Positions 51,362 through 60,774 are shown, counted from the first letter of the stretch. The stretch is 64,000 nucleotides of DNA from Streptantibioticus ferralitis (GCF_029223525.1 NZ_JARHTQ010000007.1:62001-126000), one strand, 5' to 3'. Numbers and translations: made by a program. Notes: generated by a model from the letters alone, not told the origin.

Positions 51362-52693
51362 CTACGAGGCCTTGGGGGAGTTCGCGTCCGGCGCGGTGAC
51401 GGCGGACCGCCGTTGCGGCAGCCGCAGTTGCCGTACCCGACGGACACCGGAGGCCAGCGCGGAACGCGAGACCCCGGCGGCACCGGAGCGCGTACCGGTC
51501 CCCGTACCGCAGTCGTGCCGCGCGTCTCGTTGGCCCTCGTCGCGCCAGCGGCGTGCCAGGTCGCCGACGACGTTGACGGCCTGCCGGTGCGGGGGCAGGG
51601 TCGGCAGGTGCACCCGGCCGCGTTCGGCCTGCTGATCCAGCGCTTCGGCCAGCCCGGCGGGGGTGCGGGGCCAAGGGGCGATCCCGGCGTGGGCCAGGGT
51701 GGCCGCGTTCGCCCGCCCGTGCCCGGACAGCACCTCGTAGCTCACCGCGGGCAGCCCCGCCACCAGTGCCTCGGTCAGGGAAAGCCCGCCCGCGTTGTGC
51801 ACCAGCACGTCGGCGGCGGACATGAAGCGCGGCATGTCGTCGCGCCAGCCCAGCGCGACCACACCGGGCAGCCCCGCGACGCGCTGCCGAAGCCGTTCGT
51901 TCCTGCCGCACAGGACGACGGGCACGGTGCCCGGTACGGCGTGCACCGCGCGCACGCTGGCCATCACATCGCCGAGGCCCATCGAGCCCGTCACCAGCAG
52001 CGCCATCCGGTGGTCCGCCGGCACCCCGAGCTCGGCGCGCAGCGCCTGCCGGTCCGCCGCGTCGACCGGTTCCGCGAACGCGGCCGGGGCCAGCGGCCCC
52101 GCGGCGGTCATCGGGACGCCGTACCGTGCGCTGCCTTCGGTGGCCGTGGCCTGCGTGACGGTGAGATGCGCGTCGACGCGGGGATGCACCCACAGCCGGT
52201 GCGGTGCCGGATCGGTGAGGTAGCACACCGCGGGCGCGGTCAGGATGCCGTCCTCCTTCAGCATGCCCAGGCTCTGCGCGGCGAACGGGAAGGTGGTCAC
52301 CACCACGTCGTAGCCCTGGCCGACCCAGTCCGCCATGTCCCGGCATGCCAGTCGGCACAGGTGCATGGTGAGCGTGCGCACCGTCGAGTCCCGTTCCTCG
52401 CTGCGGAACAGCCAGTCGAAGACCCGCGGCGCGCGGCTGGCGCTGAACGCGTAGCCGTCCCGCAGCACACGGCGGTAGGCGCGCGGCAGGGTGTCGAGGT
52501 AGTCACGGTACGTGGCCTCGACACCCTGTGCCTCCAGCCGCCGCACCAGTTCCGTGGCGGCCCCGTTGTGGCCCGCGCCGACACTGCCTGTTATGACCAG
52601 TGCGCGCAGCGGCCGTTCCGGGGGGCTGGCAGGTGGCTCCGCGCCCGAGGCGCGGTTGGGGGTGTCCTGGGAGGCATGTTGAAGGACGTCCAT
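51362..52693 (-). CDS. MGDG-synthase/MurG-like glycosyltransferase
   Basis: 443 residues. The N-terminal half has the MGDG synthase-type loop VITGSVGAGHNGAATELVRRL (residue ~33) and the C-terminal half a GT28 fold with LVTGSMGLGDVM, LCGRNERLRQRVAGL, GWRDDMPRFMSAADVLVHNAGGLSLTEALVAGLP. It should glycosylate a lipid acceptor such as diacylglycerol. The last 70 residues are low-complexity and basic. The ribosome site before the ATG is weak. The mannosyltransferase that follows on the same strand fits a glycolipid theme. Confidence 0.85.
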   Translation of the reverse strand: MDVLQHASQDTPNRASGAEPPASPPERPLRALVITGSVGAGHNGAATELVRRLEAQGVEATYRDYLDTLPRAYRRVLRDGYAFSASRAPRVFDWLFRSEERDSTVRTLTMHLCRLACRDMADWVGQGYDVVVTTFPFAAQSLGMLKEDGILTAPAVCYLTDPAPHRLWVHPRVDAHLTVTQATATEGSARYGVPMTAAGPLAPAAFAEPVDAADRQALRAELGVPADHRMALLVTGSMGLGDVMASVRAVHAVPGTVPVVLCGRNERLRQRVAGLPGVVALGWRDDMPRFMSAADVLVHNAGGLSLTEALVAGLPAVSYEVLSGHGRANAATLAHAGIAPWPRTPAGLAEALDQQAERGRVHLPTLPPHRQAVNVVGDLARRWRDEGQRDARHDCGTGTGTRSGAAGVSRSALASGVRRVRQLRLPQRRSAVTAPDANSPKAS

Positions 52694-52929
52694 GATCTTC
52701 CGCTCGACGAGAGCGCCCGGCCGCGTACGGCATGCGGCGCTGTCCGGTTGAAGGGGCACTGCGGCGAGTACAGCGAGCCCCTCGTGCTTGCGCCGTACCG
52801 TAGGAGCTACCTGCCCCGGTCCGCCGCTCGCCCGCGTGAGCGGCAGGAGGCGGCTTGGTGAACTTCACCCCATGTCCGGGCAGGCGGCCGGGCGGAGCGG
52901 GGAGCGCCGGGCCAGGACGGCCGCCGGTG

Positions 52930-54429
52930 CTACCAACTCCAGCCGTGACCGCCGCTGTTGTGACAGAAGGCGAGGACGGACGTCGTCAGGATCAGCCAGC
53001 GGATCAGTGGGGTGCGGGGGAGAAGGGCGGCCATGGCCCAGATGGTGGCGGTGTACCAGGGCATGGACCAGGGCGCCATCAGGATCCAGGCGAAGCCCAA
53101 CGCGAAGGACCCCGAGACGGCCAGTGGAGCCCTGGACGGGATCCAGCGGTGGATCAGCCAGGCGAGGGCGAGCATCAGGACGGGCCACGCGATGCTGATG
53201 ACGGCGCTGGTTGCGGCAGGGCCCACGGTGGCCTGGCCGAGCTGTTGTACGGCCGCCCACAACGAGGGCACGGAAACCAGGTGCGACGCCGCCGACAGCG
53301 GGGCCAGCGCGTGCAGTCCGTACCAGCGGTAGCCAACGAGTGAAATGAGTGCGAAGGCGGATATCTGCCGGGTGATCCGCCACCAGGCACGTTCGCGCAG
53401 CAGCGGCCACAACAGGCCCAGGCCCAGCAGAACCGCGCTGATCTTGATACCGCAGGCCAGCCCGACGAGCAGGCCCGCCAGCAGGTCGTCACGCGCCCCG
53501 GCGGCTCGGCGGGCGCAGTACACCGCGCAGACCGCCAGAGCGGCGATGAGGGTGTCCAGATGGCCACCCGCGACGAGCAGCACGATCAGCACCGGATTGG
53601 CGACCCACATCAATCCGGCGCGGACCGGGTCATCCGCGGTACGTATCAGAAAATATCCGGCGGCAAGGAACGCGGCACCGTTCACCAGCATCAGCAGCCA
53701 GATGGTCAACCAGGGCCGGTGACCGCCAACCTGTGCCGCCGCGGCCTGCACCCAGGTCGCGACCGGTCCGTACACCGAGGGCGTGCGCAGCCATACGTCG
53801 CTCACCAAGTGTGCGTAGGCGCCACCCAGTTGTCCGGGCGTGGTCACATAGGGGTCGCCGCCGAGAGCGGCTATCCGGCCATAGGCGGCGTAACTGGCCG
53901 TATCGGAGGAACCGACCGGCGTCAGGTTGGCGACGACCGCCACGGTGGCGGCTCCTATGCCGAACAGTCTTCGAGGACTGGGGCGCCAGCCGTGGCTGTT
54001 GGCGCCGAGCAGTCCGACCAGCCCCAGACAGCACAGCGCGATGGAGACGTAGACGGCCACCGTGGACGCGCCGCCCGGCATGGGGGCCAGCAGCGGCAGC
54101 GGAAGGGGCGCCCGCAGGGTGTGGTTGTTGGGTGCGCTGGCGCCTACGAGCACCAGCAGCACGATGCCGGCCGCCGATATGGACACCGCGACCTTCGGCC
54201 GGGTGAGCGCGCTGTCCTTGAGACGGTGGAACAGCGCGCCCCCGAGGACCCCGGGGGAGACCGTCGCGGATACCGGCGCACCGTCAAGGGCGACCCGTGG
54301 TGCCGGCGGCATCAGGGTTTTCGTCGCCGTGGCCCGTTGGTGCGCACCGACCGCCACCCTCCTCTGAACGGCCTTGCGCGTCTGGCCGGCAGTCGGAGAG
54401 AGGGTCGATGTTCGGTCGTCGGTCGTCAC
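52930..54429 (-). CDS. MptB-like polyprenol-phosphomannose-dependent mannosyltransferase
   Basis: 499 residues with about 12 to 13 helices after a 80-residue cytoplasmic N-terminus. Features are GSSDTASYAAYGRIAALGGDPYVTTP (acidic site after TM3), DVWLRTPSVYGP and GGHLDTLIAALAV, as in MptA/MptB and other GT-C alpha-1,6-mannosyltransferases that lengthen lipomannan in actinobacteria. It uses polyprenol-phosphate mannose on the outer side of the membrane. GTG at 54429. Acceptor unknown. Confidence 0.87.
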   Translation of the reverse strand: MTTDDRTSTLSPTAGQTRKAVQRRVAVGAHQRATATKTLMPPAPRVALDGAPVSATVSPGVLGGALFHRLKDSALTRPKVAVSISAAGIVLLVLVGASAPNNHTLRAPLPLPLLAPMPGGASTVAVYVSIALCCLGLVGLLGANSHGWRPSPRRLFGIGAATVAVVANLTPVGSSDTASYAAYGRIAALGGDPYVTTPGQLGGAYAHLVSDVWLRTPSVYGPVATWVQAAAAQVGGHRPWLTIWLLMLVNGAAFLAAGYFLIRTADDPVRAGLMWVANPVLIVLLVAGGHLDTLIAALAVCAVYCARRAAGARDDLLAGLLVGLACGIKISAVLLGLGLLWPLLRERAWWRITRQISAFALISLVGYRWYGLHALAPLSAASHLVSVPSLWAAVQQLGQATVGPAATSAVISIAWPVLMLALAWLIHRWIPSRAPLAVSGSFALGFAWILMAPWSMPWYTATIWAMAALLPRTPLIRWLILTTSVLAFCHNSGGHGWSW

Positions 54430-55145
54430 GGTCGCTCTCTGAGTCGCGTACGGGGGGACGGGCAGCGCAACATCTGGCGCGGATCACCGCGGAAGCCGGG
54501 CTCATCGCGTCGCCTGGCCGGTCGTCGCCATCCTGCTCACCGCCTCTCCGCGCTGCCTTACCGCGCCCGCCAGCGCCCGCACCAGCGCGGGCCCGGGACG
54601 GGTACCGCGCGCGAGGTAAGCTACTACAGCGCGTAGACGACCGCATGCGTGCCCCTTCGGCGAGTCCGCTGAACGGTCTCGCGCGGCGGCTCATCGCCGG
54701 CAACGTCACGGAGGCGCAGACGTGTTCGTGCGGTGCTCGGCCGATACCCGTGATGACCGTGGCGCCCACTCCTCCCGTGACGGGTTATGACGCGCTCCGC
54801 CGCACGGTGTTGAGTGAGGCGGTGGCGGAATCGCCGCCGGTGGGATGGGCGTCGGGAGGGGGCATGGAGGGCCTTTGGCGAGCTCGACGTGGGCGGTGGA
54901 GCGGCGGCAGCCGCGGACTGGACGCCGTCAGTGTCCCAGGTATCGCACCGTTCGGTGGACCCCAGATGGCCAGTACTGAAACAGACGTTGTCGCTACCGC
55001 GAGTTATGCGTGAGTCGACGACTGCCGCTGCGGGGCTCGTCACGCCGGTGCGTTTGTCACCCTCACAAGTCCGCCCGTGTGCAGGACGTCGGAAGCGTCG
55101 TCGTTGACGATATCGTACATGGTGGAAATGTCGGTCGGCACGGCC
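54430..55145. other. 716-bp stretch without a recognisable gene
   Basis: Long open frames exist on both strands, but none has a family match, a ribosome site and natural amino-acid use at once. It may hold a decayed gene. No strong hairpin or promoter is evident. Confidence 0.45.
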
Positions 55146-55898
55146 TCAGCGCGCGGTGCGGTCCAGGATGAGTGAACGCAGGTGCCGCAGACCCCGCTCG
55201 ACCGACGGGCGCAGCGCCGGAACCAGTGCACGGGCGTCGGCGCGCAACTGGTCCACGGCACCGGGCCCGTGGGCTTCCGTAACGTCTGCCACGAACGACG
55301 GCTCGGCGAGCCAGTCGTCCAGCAGACCGATGGTGATCTCCAGGTGGAACTGCACTCCCCATGCCGCGGGTCCGGCGCGGAACGCCTGACACGGCGTGCT
55401 CTTGGTACTGGCCAGCAGATGCGTGTCCGCCTCCGGTACGATGCGGTCCCGGTGCCAGTGCAGAAGGCCGGGGGCATCCGCCAGCGGCCCGACGACCGGG
55501 TCGCGCCGGTCGACATCGCGCAGCGGCGCCCAGCCGAGTTCCCATTCCCGCGGGTCCCCAGCGCCGCTGCGTACGGTCAAACCCCCGGCTCGGGCGAGCA
55601 GTTGGGCACCCAGGCAGATGCCCAGTGTCGGCACCTCGGCCCGTAGCGCTTCGGACAGCAGGTCGAGCTCCGACCTCAAGGCGGGGTACCCGGCCGTGTC
55701 GTTGGCGTTCATCGGCCCACCCATGACCACCAGCCCGGCCAGGTCGGCCGTCGACGGAAGGTCGTTGGCCGAGGCGTCCGGAGTCGCCAGCAGGTTCCGA
55801 ACCTCGACATCGCAACCGTGAAGTGCCTCCAGAACCAGGCCGGGCTTCTCCACCTCGGCATGCTGCAGGACCAACACCGTACTGGTGGGCATGCTCAT
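55146..55898 (-). CDS. Class I glutamine amidotransferase-like protein
   Basis: 250 residues. Triad Cys in TLGICLGAQLLARAGG (residue ~94), His in WGVQFHLEITIGLLDDWL (residue ~182) and the following Glu. GLVVMGGPMNAND is the usual oxyanion loop. Stand-alone GMP-synthase-like GATases of this type hydrolyse glutamine or gamma-glutamyl compounds. ATG at 55898 is a homology-based choice; the ribosome site is weak. It is divergent from the methyltransferase gene. Confidence 0.9.
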   Translation of the reverse strand: MSMPTSTVLVLQHAEVEKPGLVLEALHGCDVEVRNLLATPDASANDLPSTADLAGLVVMGGPMNANDTAGYPALRSELDLLSEALRAEVPTLGICLGAQLLARAGGLTVRSGAGDPREWELGWAPLRDVDRRDPVVGPLADAPGLLHWHRDRIVPEADTHLLASTKSTPCQAFRAGPAAWGVQFHLEITIGLLDDWLAEPSFVADVTEAHGPGAVDQLRADARALVPALRPSVERGLRHLRSLILDRTAR

Positions 55899-56077
55899 CT
55901 CAATCTGGTGCGGTGAGTCAACCTCTGGCGGGCAGTTTCGCATGACACGGCATACGTGTGCTTCGACTGGTAGAGACGTTGAGATGTCCGGCGCCCGGTG
56001 TAGGCTGCGGCGCGCACCGGTGCGTACTTCGACCGCTCGGGACACGTCGCTGACGTCATCACGCTTTGGGGGAACAG

Positions 56078-56956
56078 GTGTTGGCGGTCCAACGGGTCAC
56101 TTCTCGCAACGCCCGGTTCCAGCAGTGGCAGTCCCTGCTCGCCAACCGCAACAAGCGGCAGCGCGCCGGGAAGTTCCTTGTCCAAGGCGTGCGGCCCGTT
56201 TCGCTGGCGGTCCAGTACGGCTGGCCCATTCACGCGCTGATCTTCGACGGTGAGCGGAAGCTGTCCCAGTGGGCCGGTGAGCTGCTGCGGGAGGTCAGGA
56301 CCGAGCACATCGCCATGGCTTCGGACATGCTGGCGGACCTCGGTGAGAAGAACGAGTCCGCGCCCGAACTGATCGCCGTGGTGGGGATGCCCGCCGACGA
56401 CCTCGACCGGATCCCGGTCGGGGGCGACTTCCTCGGTGTGCTGTTCGACCGGCCGACGAGCCCGGGGAACATCGGCAGCATCATCCGCTCGGCCGACGCC
56501 TTCGGCGCGGGCGGGCTGATCGTGGCCGGGCACGCTGCCGACGTCTACGACCCCAAGTCGGTACGGGCCAGCACCGGTTCCCTGTTCGCACTGCCCGCCG
56601 TCCGGGTTCCGTCGCCCCGTGAGGTGATGGACTGGGTGGCGGCCCGGCGCGCGTCCGGGCAACCGGTGGTGATGGTCGGTACGGACGAGCACGGAGACTG
56701 CGATGTCTTCGACTTCGACTTCACCCAGCCGGTCCTACTGCTGGTCGGCAACGAGACCAGCGGGCTCAGCAACGCCTGGCGCGAGCTGTGCGACCACACC
56801 GTGAGCATCCCGATGACCGGCGCGGCGAGTTCCCTGAACGCGGCCAACGCCGCGACGGCCGTCCTCTACGAGGCGTCCCGGCAGCGGATCGCCGCCGGAA
56901 GGCGCACCTTGACGGGGCGCGCGCCCGAAGGTTCCCCGGCCGCCGCCCGCACGTAG
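56078..56956 (+). CDS. SPOUT-class RNA 2'-O-methyltransferase, AviRb-like
   Basis: About 292 residues. N-terminal substrate-binding domain (RVTSRNARFQQWQSLLANRN, RQRAGKFLVQGVRPVSLAV) and C-terminal trefoil knot with motif 1 DRPTSPGNIGSIIRSADAFG, motif 2 LLLVGNETSGLS and motif 3 SIPMTGAASSLNAANAATAVLYE. The whole reads very like my memory of AviRb, which methylates U2479 of 23S rRNA and gives avilamycin/evernimicin resistance. Its partner AviRa is not in the window. The start is uncertain (TTG 56066, GTG 56078, TTG 56081). Resistance is inferred; a housekeeping rRNA methylase of the same clade is possible. Confidence 0.9.
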   Translation: MLAVQRVTSRNARFQQWQSLLANRNKRQRAGKFLVQGVRPVSLAVQYGWPIHALIFDGERKLSQWAGELLREVRTEHIAMASDMLADLGEKNESAPELIAVVGMPADDLDRIPVGGDFLGVLFDRPTSPGNIGSIIRSADAFGAGGLIVAGHAADVYDPKSVRASTGSLFALPAVRVPSPREVMDWVAARRASGQPVVMVGTDEHGDCDVFDFDFTQPVLLLVGNETSGLSNAWRELCDHTVSIPMTGAASSLNAANAATAVLYEASRQRIAAGRRTLTGRAPEGSPAAART

Positions 56957-57285
56957 CAAGCGCGCCCGGCGCACCGACGAATGGCCCCACGCCTCAGCCG
57001 CCCTGCTCGCGGTCGACCACATGGGGAGTCGGACGCACATACTGTCGAAGCGTCAGGACCACCTATTGGCGCCCCGCCGACCGGATGAATCGCTGTCGCC
57101 CGGTCATGCCATTGACCCGCGACAACGGCGCGGGGCTACTCCGGCCGGGCGACCCGAGACGCCGGTTGGATCGACATCTCAAGCTGCGACATGCGCCGAA
57201 TGCTCTTTAGCTCGTAACCAGGGTGCGGATCTTCCGACGCTCAGCAGCCACTCGCCTGCGTCCGCCGCCCGAGGAGGTCATTCCC
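56957..57285. other. Spacer without a recognisable gene
   Basis: Lies between the methyltransferase and a secreted protein gene. Base composition is slightly less G+C rich around 57080-57210. No family match, no strong hairpin. Confidence 0.45.
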
Positions 57286-57756
57286 ATGAGCCCTCGCATG
57301 TGGGCCGCCGCTCCGCTGGCAGGAGCGGTCATCGCCCTGGCCGCTCCGACGGCGGCTGACGCAGCCACAGTGACTGTCGCGGCGCGGCCTGCGGTCGGCG
57401 CCACGGGCGACAGCCTGCGTCACGACACCGCCGCGACCCCGTTCCGGGCCCACGACCGGCGTCAGCCGCTGGGCGGCGGCTTCTTCCCTCACTGCCCCTT
57501 CCGCAACCTGGTCATCGGCGAGGACCTCAGAGCGATCCTGACGAACTGCAGGCGCGGTCCGAGAGCGGTCATCAAGTCGATCAAGACCAACGAGATCCTG
57601 ACATATCTGGACGTCAACTTCCCGGTCAACTCGACCCGGAGCTTCCAGCTGCGGATCGTCGGCTTCTACCGGCGCCACCCAGCACTGCTGGTACAGAATT
57701 TCGGCCGCCGCCCCCGGTGGTTCTACTTCCTGCCCAGCCGCTACCACTACCGCTGA
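57286..57756 (+). CDS. Small secreted protein of unknown function
   Basis: 156 residues. The signal peptide (SPRMWAAAPLAGAVIALAAPTAADAA) ends near residue 27. The mature part has a Cys pair (HCPFRNLV, LTNCRRGP), basic stretches and aromatic residues (LRIVGFYRRHPALLVQNFG, WFYFLPSRYHYR). Not recognised. GAGGAGG precedes the ATG at 57286, which is preferred to an upstream GTG. Confidence 0.75.
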   Translation: MSPRMWAAAPLAGAVIALAAPTAADAATVTVAARPAVGATGDSLRHDTAATPFRAHDRRQPLGGGFFPHCPFRNLVIGEDLRAILTNCRRGPRAVIKSIKTNEILTYLDVNFPVNSTRSFQLRIVGFYRRHPALLVQNFGRRPRWFYFLPSRYHYR

Positions 57757-57919
57757 CCGTCGCATCGCTCCAGCGCGGTGGGCCGGTACACAACCCGCCG
57801 TTTGACGAGTTCGGGCCGCCGAGCAACCGACGACCCGAGCTACTTGGAAATCAAAGCTCACTTGACCATCGGTGACGTTTACAGGGCAAGGCACTGATCG
57901 CGCGCCCATAGTGGGTCTC

Positions 57920-58200
57920 GTGTCCTTGACGGCGTCGTTCACCACGCCACTGGGGCTGCGGCATCCGGTCGCACTCGCGCCCATGGGCGGTTCCGCCGGT
58001 GGGGAGTTGGCGGCCGCGGTGTCGAATGGCGGCGGATTGGCGCTGGTCGGCGGCGGGCGAGGGGACCGCGACTGGCTCCGACGTGGCGCCGGTTCCCGTA
58101 CTCGCGGCGGGCGGAATCGCCGACGGGCGGGGAGTCGCGGCGCCGCTCCGGTCCTGGGCGTGGCTGGCGCCTTCGCCGGTGAGGATCTGACCTCGGGGAC
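57920..58200 (+). pseudogene. Nitronate monooxygenase fragment
   Basis: An N-terminal stretch (SLTASFTTPLGLRHPVALAPMGG, ELAAAVSNGGGLALVGGG) runs into a late internal segment (VPVLAAGGIADGRGVAA) in another frame. This is a 2-nitropropane dioxygenase/nitronate monooxygenase with most of the TIM barrel deleted and a frameshift near 58080. Confidence 0.7.
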
Positions 58201-58482
58201 GTGAGGGCGAGGGGAACAGCACCGAGGCGGCGGTGCCGGATCCGGCCCCGGCAGCGGAACCGCGCACTTCGGGCTGCCCGCCGCTCGGCTGGCCGTCGGC
58301 CACGGCGGGCGTCACACTGGTGTGACGGCGCGCCACCGCGGCGCCCCAGGGCGCGTCCAGATGGCCGGTCTGCATGGCCGGTCTGGTCCCGCGTCGGTCG
58401 ACGCGCGGCGGGAATGACCTGCGCGAGGTGGGCCGCTGTGGCTACGGTAGCGGCAGTCGTGGCTGCGAGGGGACGGTGTCGG

Positions 58483-59742
58483 ATGCGTGGAATGTCGTGG
58501 CTGCGGGTCGTGATCGCTGCACTGGTCATCCTGACCGCGTTCCCCGACACCGCCAGTGCGTCCCCGTCGGGCAGGACGCCGGTCGTGCTGTTTCCCGCGT
58601 TCCACCTCACCAAGCTCAAGGTCAGGGTCCATCACCAGACAGCGGCGCCGGGATGTCCCCGGTCGGGCGGTTTCGAGGACTGGTACCGCAACGATCACCC
58701 GAGCAGGCTGTTCAGTCAGGTCTGCCAGGACAAGCTGCTGACGCTGCGCTATGACGCGAACCCGTCGAAACCGATGGCGTCGCGCTTCTCGAACCAGCCC
58801 GGCGTCGACGTGCGGATCGTCGACTACGGCCGGACGGACAGCGCGCCGTTCTACGAGCCGCTCTACCGGGCGCTGGAGGCCCACGGCTACCGGCGGGACG
58901 CCGACATCCGCGTCGCCGGTTACGACGCCCGACTCACTCCGGACATGGGCGGCTTCCCGCAGCGGACCCGCGCACTCATCGAGGACACCTACCGGGACAA
59001 CGGCAACCGGCCGGTTCATCTGATCGGCCACTCGAACGGGCCGCTCTACGCGCAGTACCTGCTCACCCACATGTCACGCGCCTGGCGCGACAAGTACATC
59101 CACGGTTTCACCCCGATCGCCGGCAACTTCCCGGGGCAGGGCCTGCTCTACCCGGTGCTGTTCACCGGCCTCAACGTCCAGGACTTCGGCTATCCGACGA
59201 CCGGGGACAACGCCGAGAGCAGCGCGCGTATGTACCTGAGCGCTCCGTCAAGCTACATGAGCGCCTCCGACCCCAAGGTTTTCCGGAACCGTGAGGTCGT
59301 CGTCCAGAACACCTCGACCGGCCGCAGGTACACGCCGCGCGACTACCCGGAACTGTTCGCCGACGCGGGCCTGCCGGTGGCCAAGGCGATCGCCGACCAC
59401 TACGTCGGTTTCGTCAGGTTCACCGACGCCCGGTCCTTCCCCGACGTCGACGTGTACGCGGAGAGGGGATCCGGACTCGCCACGACGGTGGGCGCGCGGC
59501 TGGCGAACCTGACGCCGGGGCAGATCGTCAAGCCCGGCCAGTTCCTGAACCGGGACGGCGACAGCAACCAGGAGGACATCACCAACGAGGCGGTTCTGGC
59601 CTGGCGGGCAATGCCCTGCCACCGCTTCAGCCTCACCGACAACCGGGGTGTGGACCACTTCTCGCTACCTGGCAGCCAGCATGTCCTCGACCGCCTGCTC
59701 GCACACCTGGGTGAGCCGCGCTCACACTGCCCGGGCACGTAG
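58483..59742 (+). CDS. Secreted LCAT-family lipase/acyltransferase
   Basis: 419 residues. A signal peptide (SWLRVVIAALVILTAFPDTASA) is followed by an alpha/beta hydrolase of the lecithin-cholesterol acyltransferase group: PVVLFPAFHLTKLKVRVH, FEDWYRNDHPSRLFSQVCQDKLL, the nucleophile GHSNG in VHLIGHSNGPLYAQYLL, VKPGQFLNRDGD and a late His in NRGVDHFSLPGSQHVL. Such enzymes act on phospholipids or sterol esters and resemble plant and fungal members; few bacterial ones are known. GAGGGGACGG lies before the ATG. Confidence 0.88.
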   Translation: MRGMSWLRVVIAALVILTAFPDTASASPSGRTPVVLFPAFHLTKLKVRVHHQTAAPGCPRSGGFEDWYRNDHPSRLFSQVCQDKLLTLRYDANPSKPMASRFSNQPGVDVRIVDYGRTDSAPFYEPLYRALEAHGYRRDADIRVAGYDARLTPDMGGFPQRTRALIEDTYRDNGNRPVHLIGHSNGPLYAQYLLTHMSRAWRDKYIHGFTPIAGNFPGQGLLYPVLFTGLNVQDFGYPTTGDNAESSARMYLSAPSSYMSASDPKVFRNREVVVQNTSTGRRYTPRDYPELFADAGLPVAKAIADHYVGFVRFTDARSFPDVDVYAERGSGLATTVGARLANLTPGQIVKPGQFLNRDGDSNQEDITNEAVLAWRAMPCHRFSLTDNRGVDHFSLPGSQHVLDRLLAHLGEPRSHCPGT

Positions 59743-59929
59743 GCAAGCCGCGCTCACACTGCCCGAGCCCATGCCGCTGACCGCGCCCGGTGCCGGGCTA
59801 CGGCGGGAATCGCCGGACGCGCGGTGCCGTGCGAGGTGCCCCTGTCCCCATCCGAGCCGTGCCCGCACTACGCTCAGGGGCGGAACAGTGCCACTGACCT
59901 GGCAGAAGTGATCTGGACGGGGATTACCC

Positions 59930-60433
59930 ATGCGCTACCTGGTACGCGATCGCATGCTGGCCTTTCACGAGGAGGCCTGGATCGAAACCGAGCACCGGGA
60001 GAAGGTCTTCAAAGTCAACAGGAAACTGCTGCGGCTCCGGCGCACCTTCACCTTCGTGGACGCTCAGGGCAACCACGTGGCCAGCATCGTCAAGAAGGCC
60101 CTCACCTTTCACCACACCATCCTCATCATGCGGGACGGCCAGCTGGAAGCCCGGTTCAGCAAGCGGACGTTCAAGATCTTCGGGGATCGCTTCAAGGCCA
60201 GCCTGCGGGACGGCCGACGGCTGCGGATAGTCGGCAACTTCTGGGACCGGGAGTTCGACATCCAGCACGACGGCAACACTCTCGCGCACATCTCGCGGCG
60301 CTGGTTCTCCATCCGGGACGCCTACGCGGTCGATGTGATGAGCGAGCGCGACGCGACCCTCCTGGTCATCCTGGCCGTGTGTGTGGATCACACCCTCCAG
60401 GACATGAAGGGCGACAAACTCACCAACTTCTAG
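59930..60433 (+). CDS. LURP-one-related (scramblase-like) protein
   Basis: 167 residues with the tubby-like beta-barrel pattern of the LURP-one family: MRYLVRDRMLAFHEEAWI, VFKVNRKLLRLRRTFTFVDAQGNHV, TIMRDG-like IIMRDGQLEARFSKRTF, ISRRWFSIRDAYAVDVM and a hydrophobic C-terminal helix. Function in bacteria is unknown; phospholipid binding or scrambling is suggested for relatives. The stop TAG lies inside the following palindrome. Confidence 0.88.
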   Translation: MRYLVRDRMLAFHEEAWIETEHREKVFKVNRKLLRLRRTFTFVDAQGNHVASIVKKALTFHHTILIMRDGQLEARFSKRTFKIFGDRFKASLRDGRRLRIVGNFWDREFDIQHDGNTLAHISRRWFSIRDAYAVDVMSERDATLLVILAVCVDHTLQDMKGDKLTNF

Positions 60434-60462
60434 AAGCAACGCCGACGGCGTTGCTTCTAGAA
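60428..60462. terminator. Perfect palindrome over the stop codon
   Basis: TTCTAGAAGCAACGCCG (60428-60444) and its exact complement (60446-60462) flank a single base. The stop codon of the LURP-one gene lies in the first arm. It should fold as a strong terminator. Confidence 0.85.
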
Positions 60463-60732
60463 CCCGCCTTTCCTGGCGCCGAGTTCGTCCTCGGCGCCGG
60501 GACGCCGCTCGTGGTGACCGCCAGCCCCGCGCGGGCCGGGGGCTGGCCCGGTGCTGACATGACCGGGCGGCCCGGTGCGTCAACTCGCCGTGCTGGCAGG
60601 GGCGTTGGCGGGGTGGGCGGGGTGAGAATCGGATCTGCACCGGCTCGCGGTGCAAGGCTGCGTTGGCCCTGCGGCGCCGGATGGCGCAAGACCGACTTGT
60701 CGTTATGGATCAAGAGGAGGCATCGTACATAC
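60463..60732. other. Spacer before the acyl-CoA ligase gene
   Basis: No gene recognised. The right half carries the ligase promoter region; no clear -35/-10 pair. Confidence 0.4.
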
Positions 60733-60749
60733 GGTTGCCTTGGGCAACC
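60733..60749. promoter_or_regulatory. Operator-like dyad before the acyl-CoA ligase
   Basis: GGTTGCC-TTG-GGCAACC is a perfect 7-bp dyad with a 3-bp core, 25 bp before the ligase start and just before AGGAGGAG. It could be a TetR- or MarR-type operator or a 5' UTR hairpin. No regulator gene is adjacent. Confidence 0.5.
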
Positions 60750-60774
60750 CTATGGACTCAAGGAGGAGTTATCG

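Noticed and set aside
57181-57230. Possible tRNA-like segment near GCTCTTTAGCTCGTAACCAG
   Set aside because: No cloverleaf can be drawn; acceptor and T arms do not pair.
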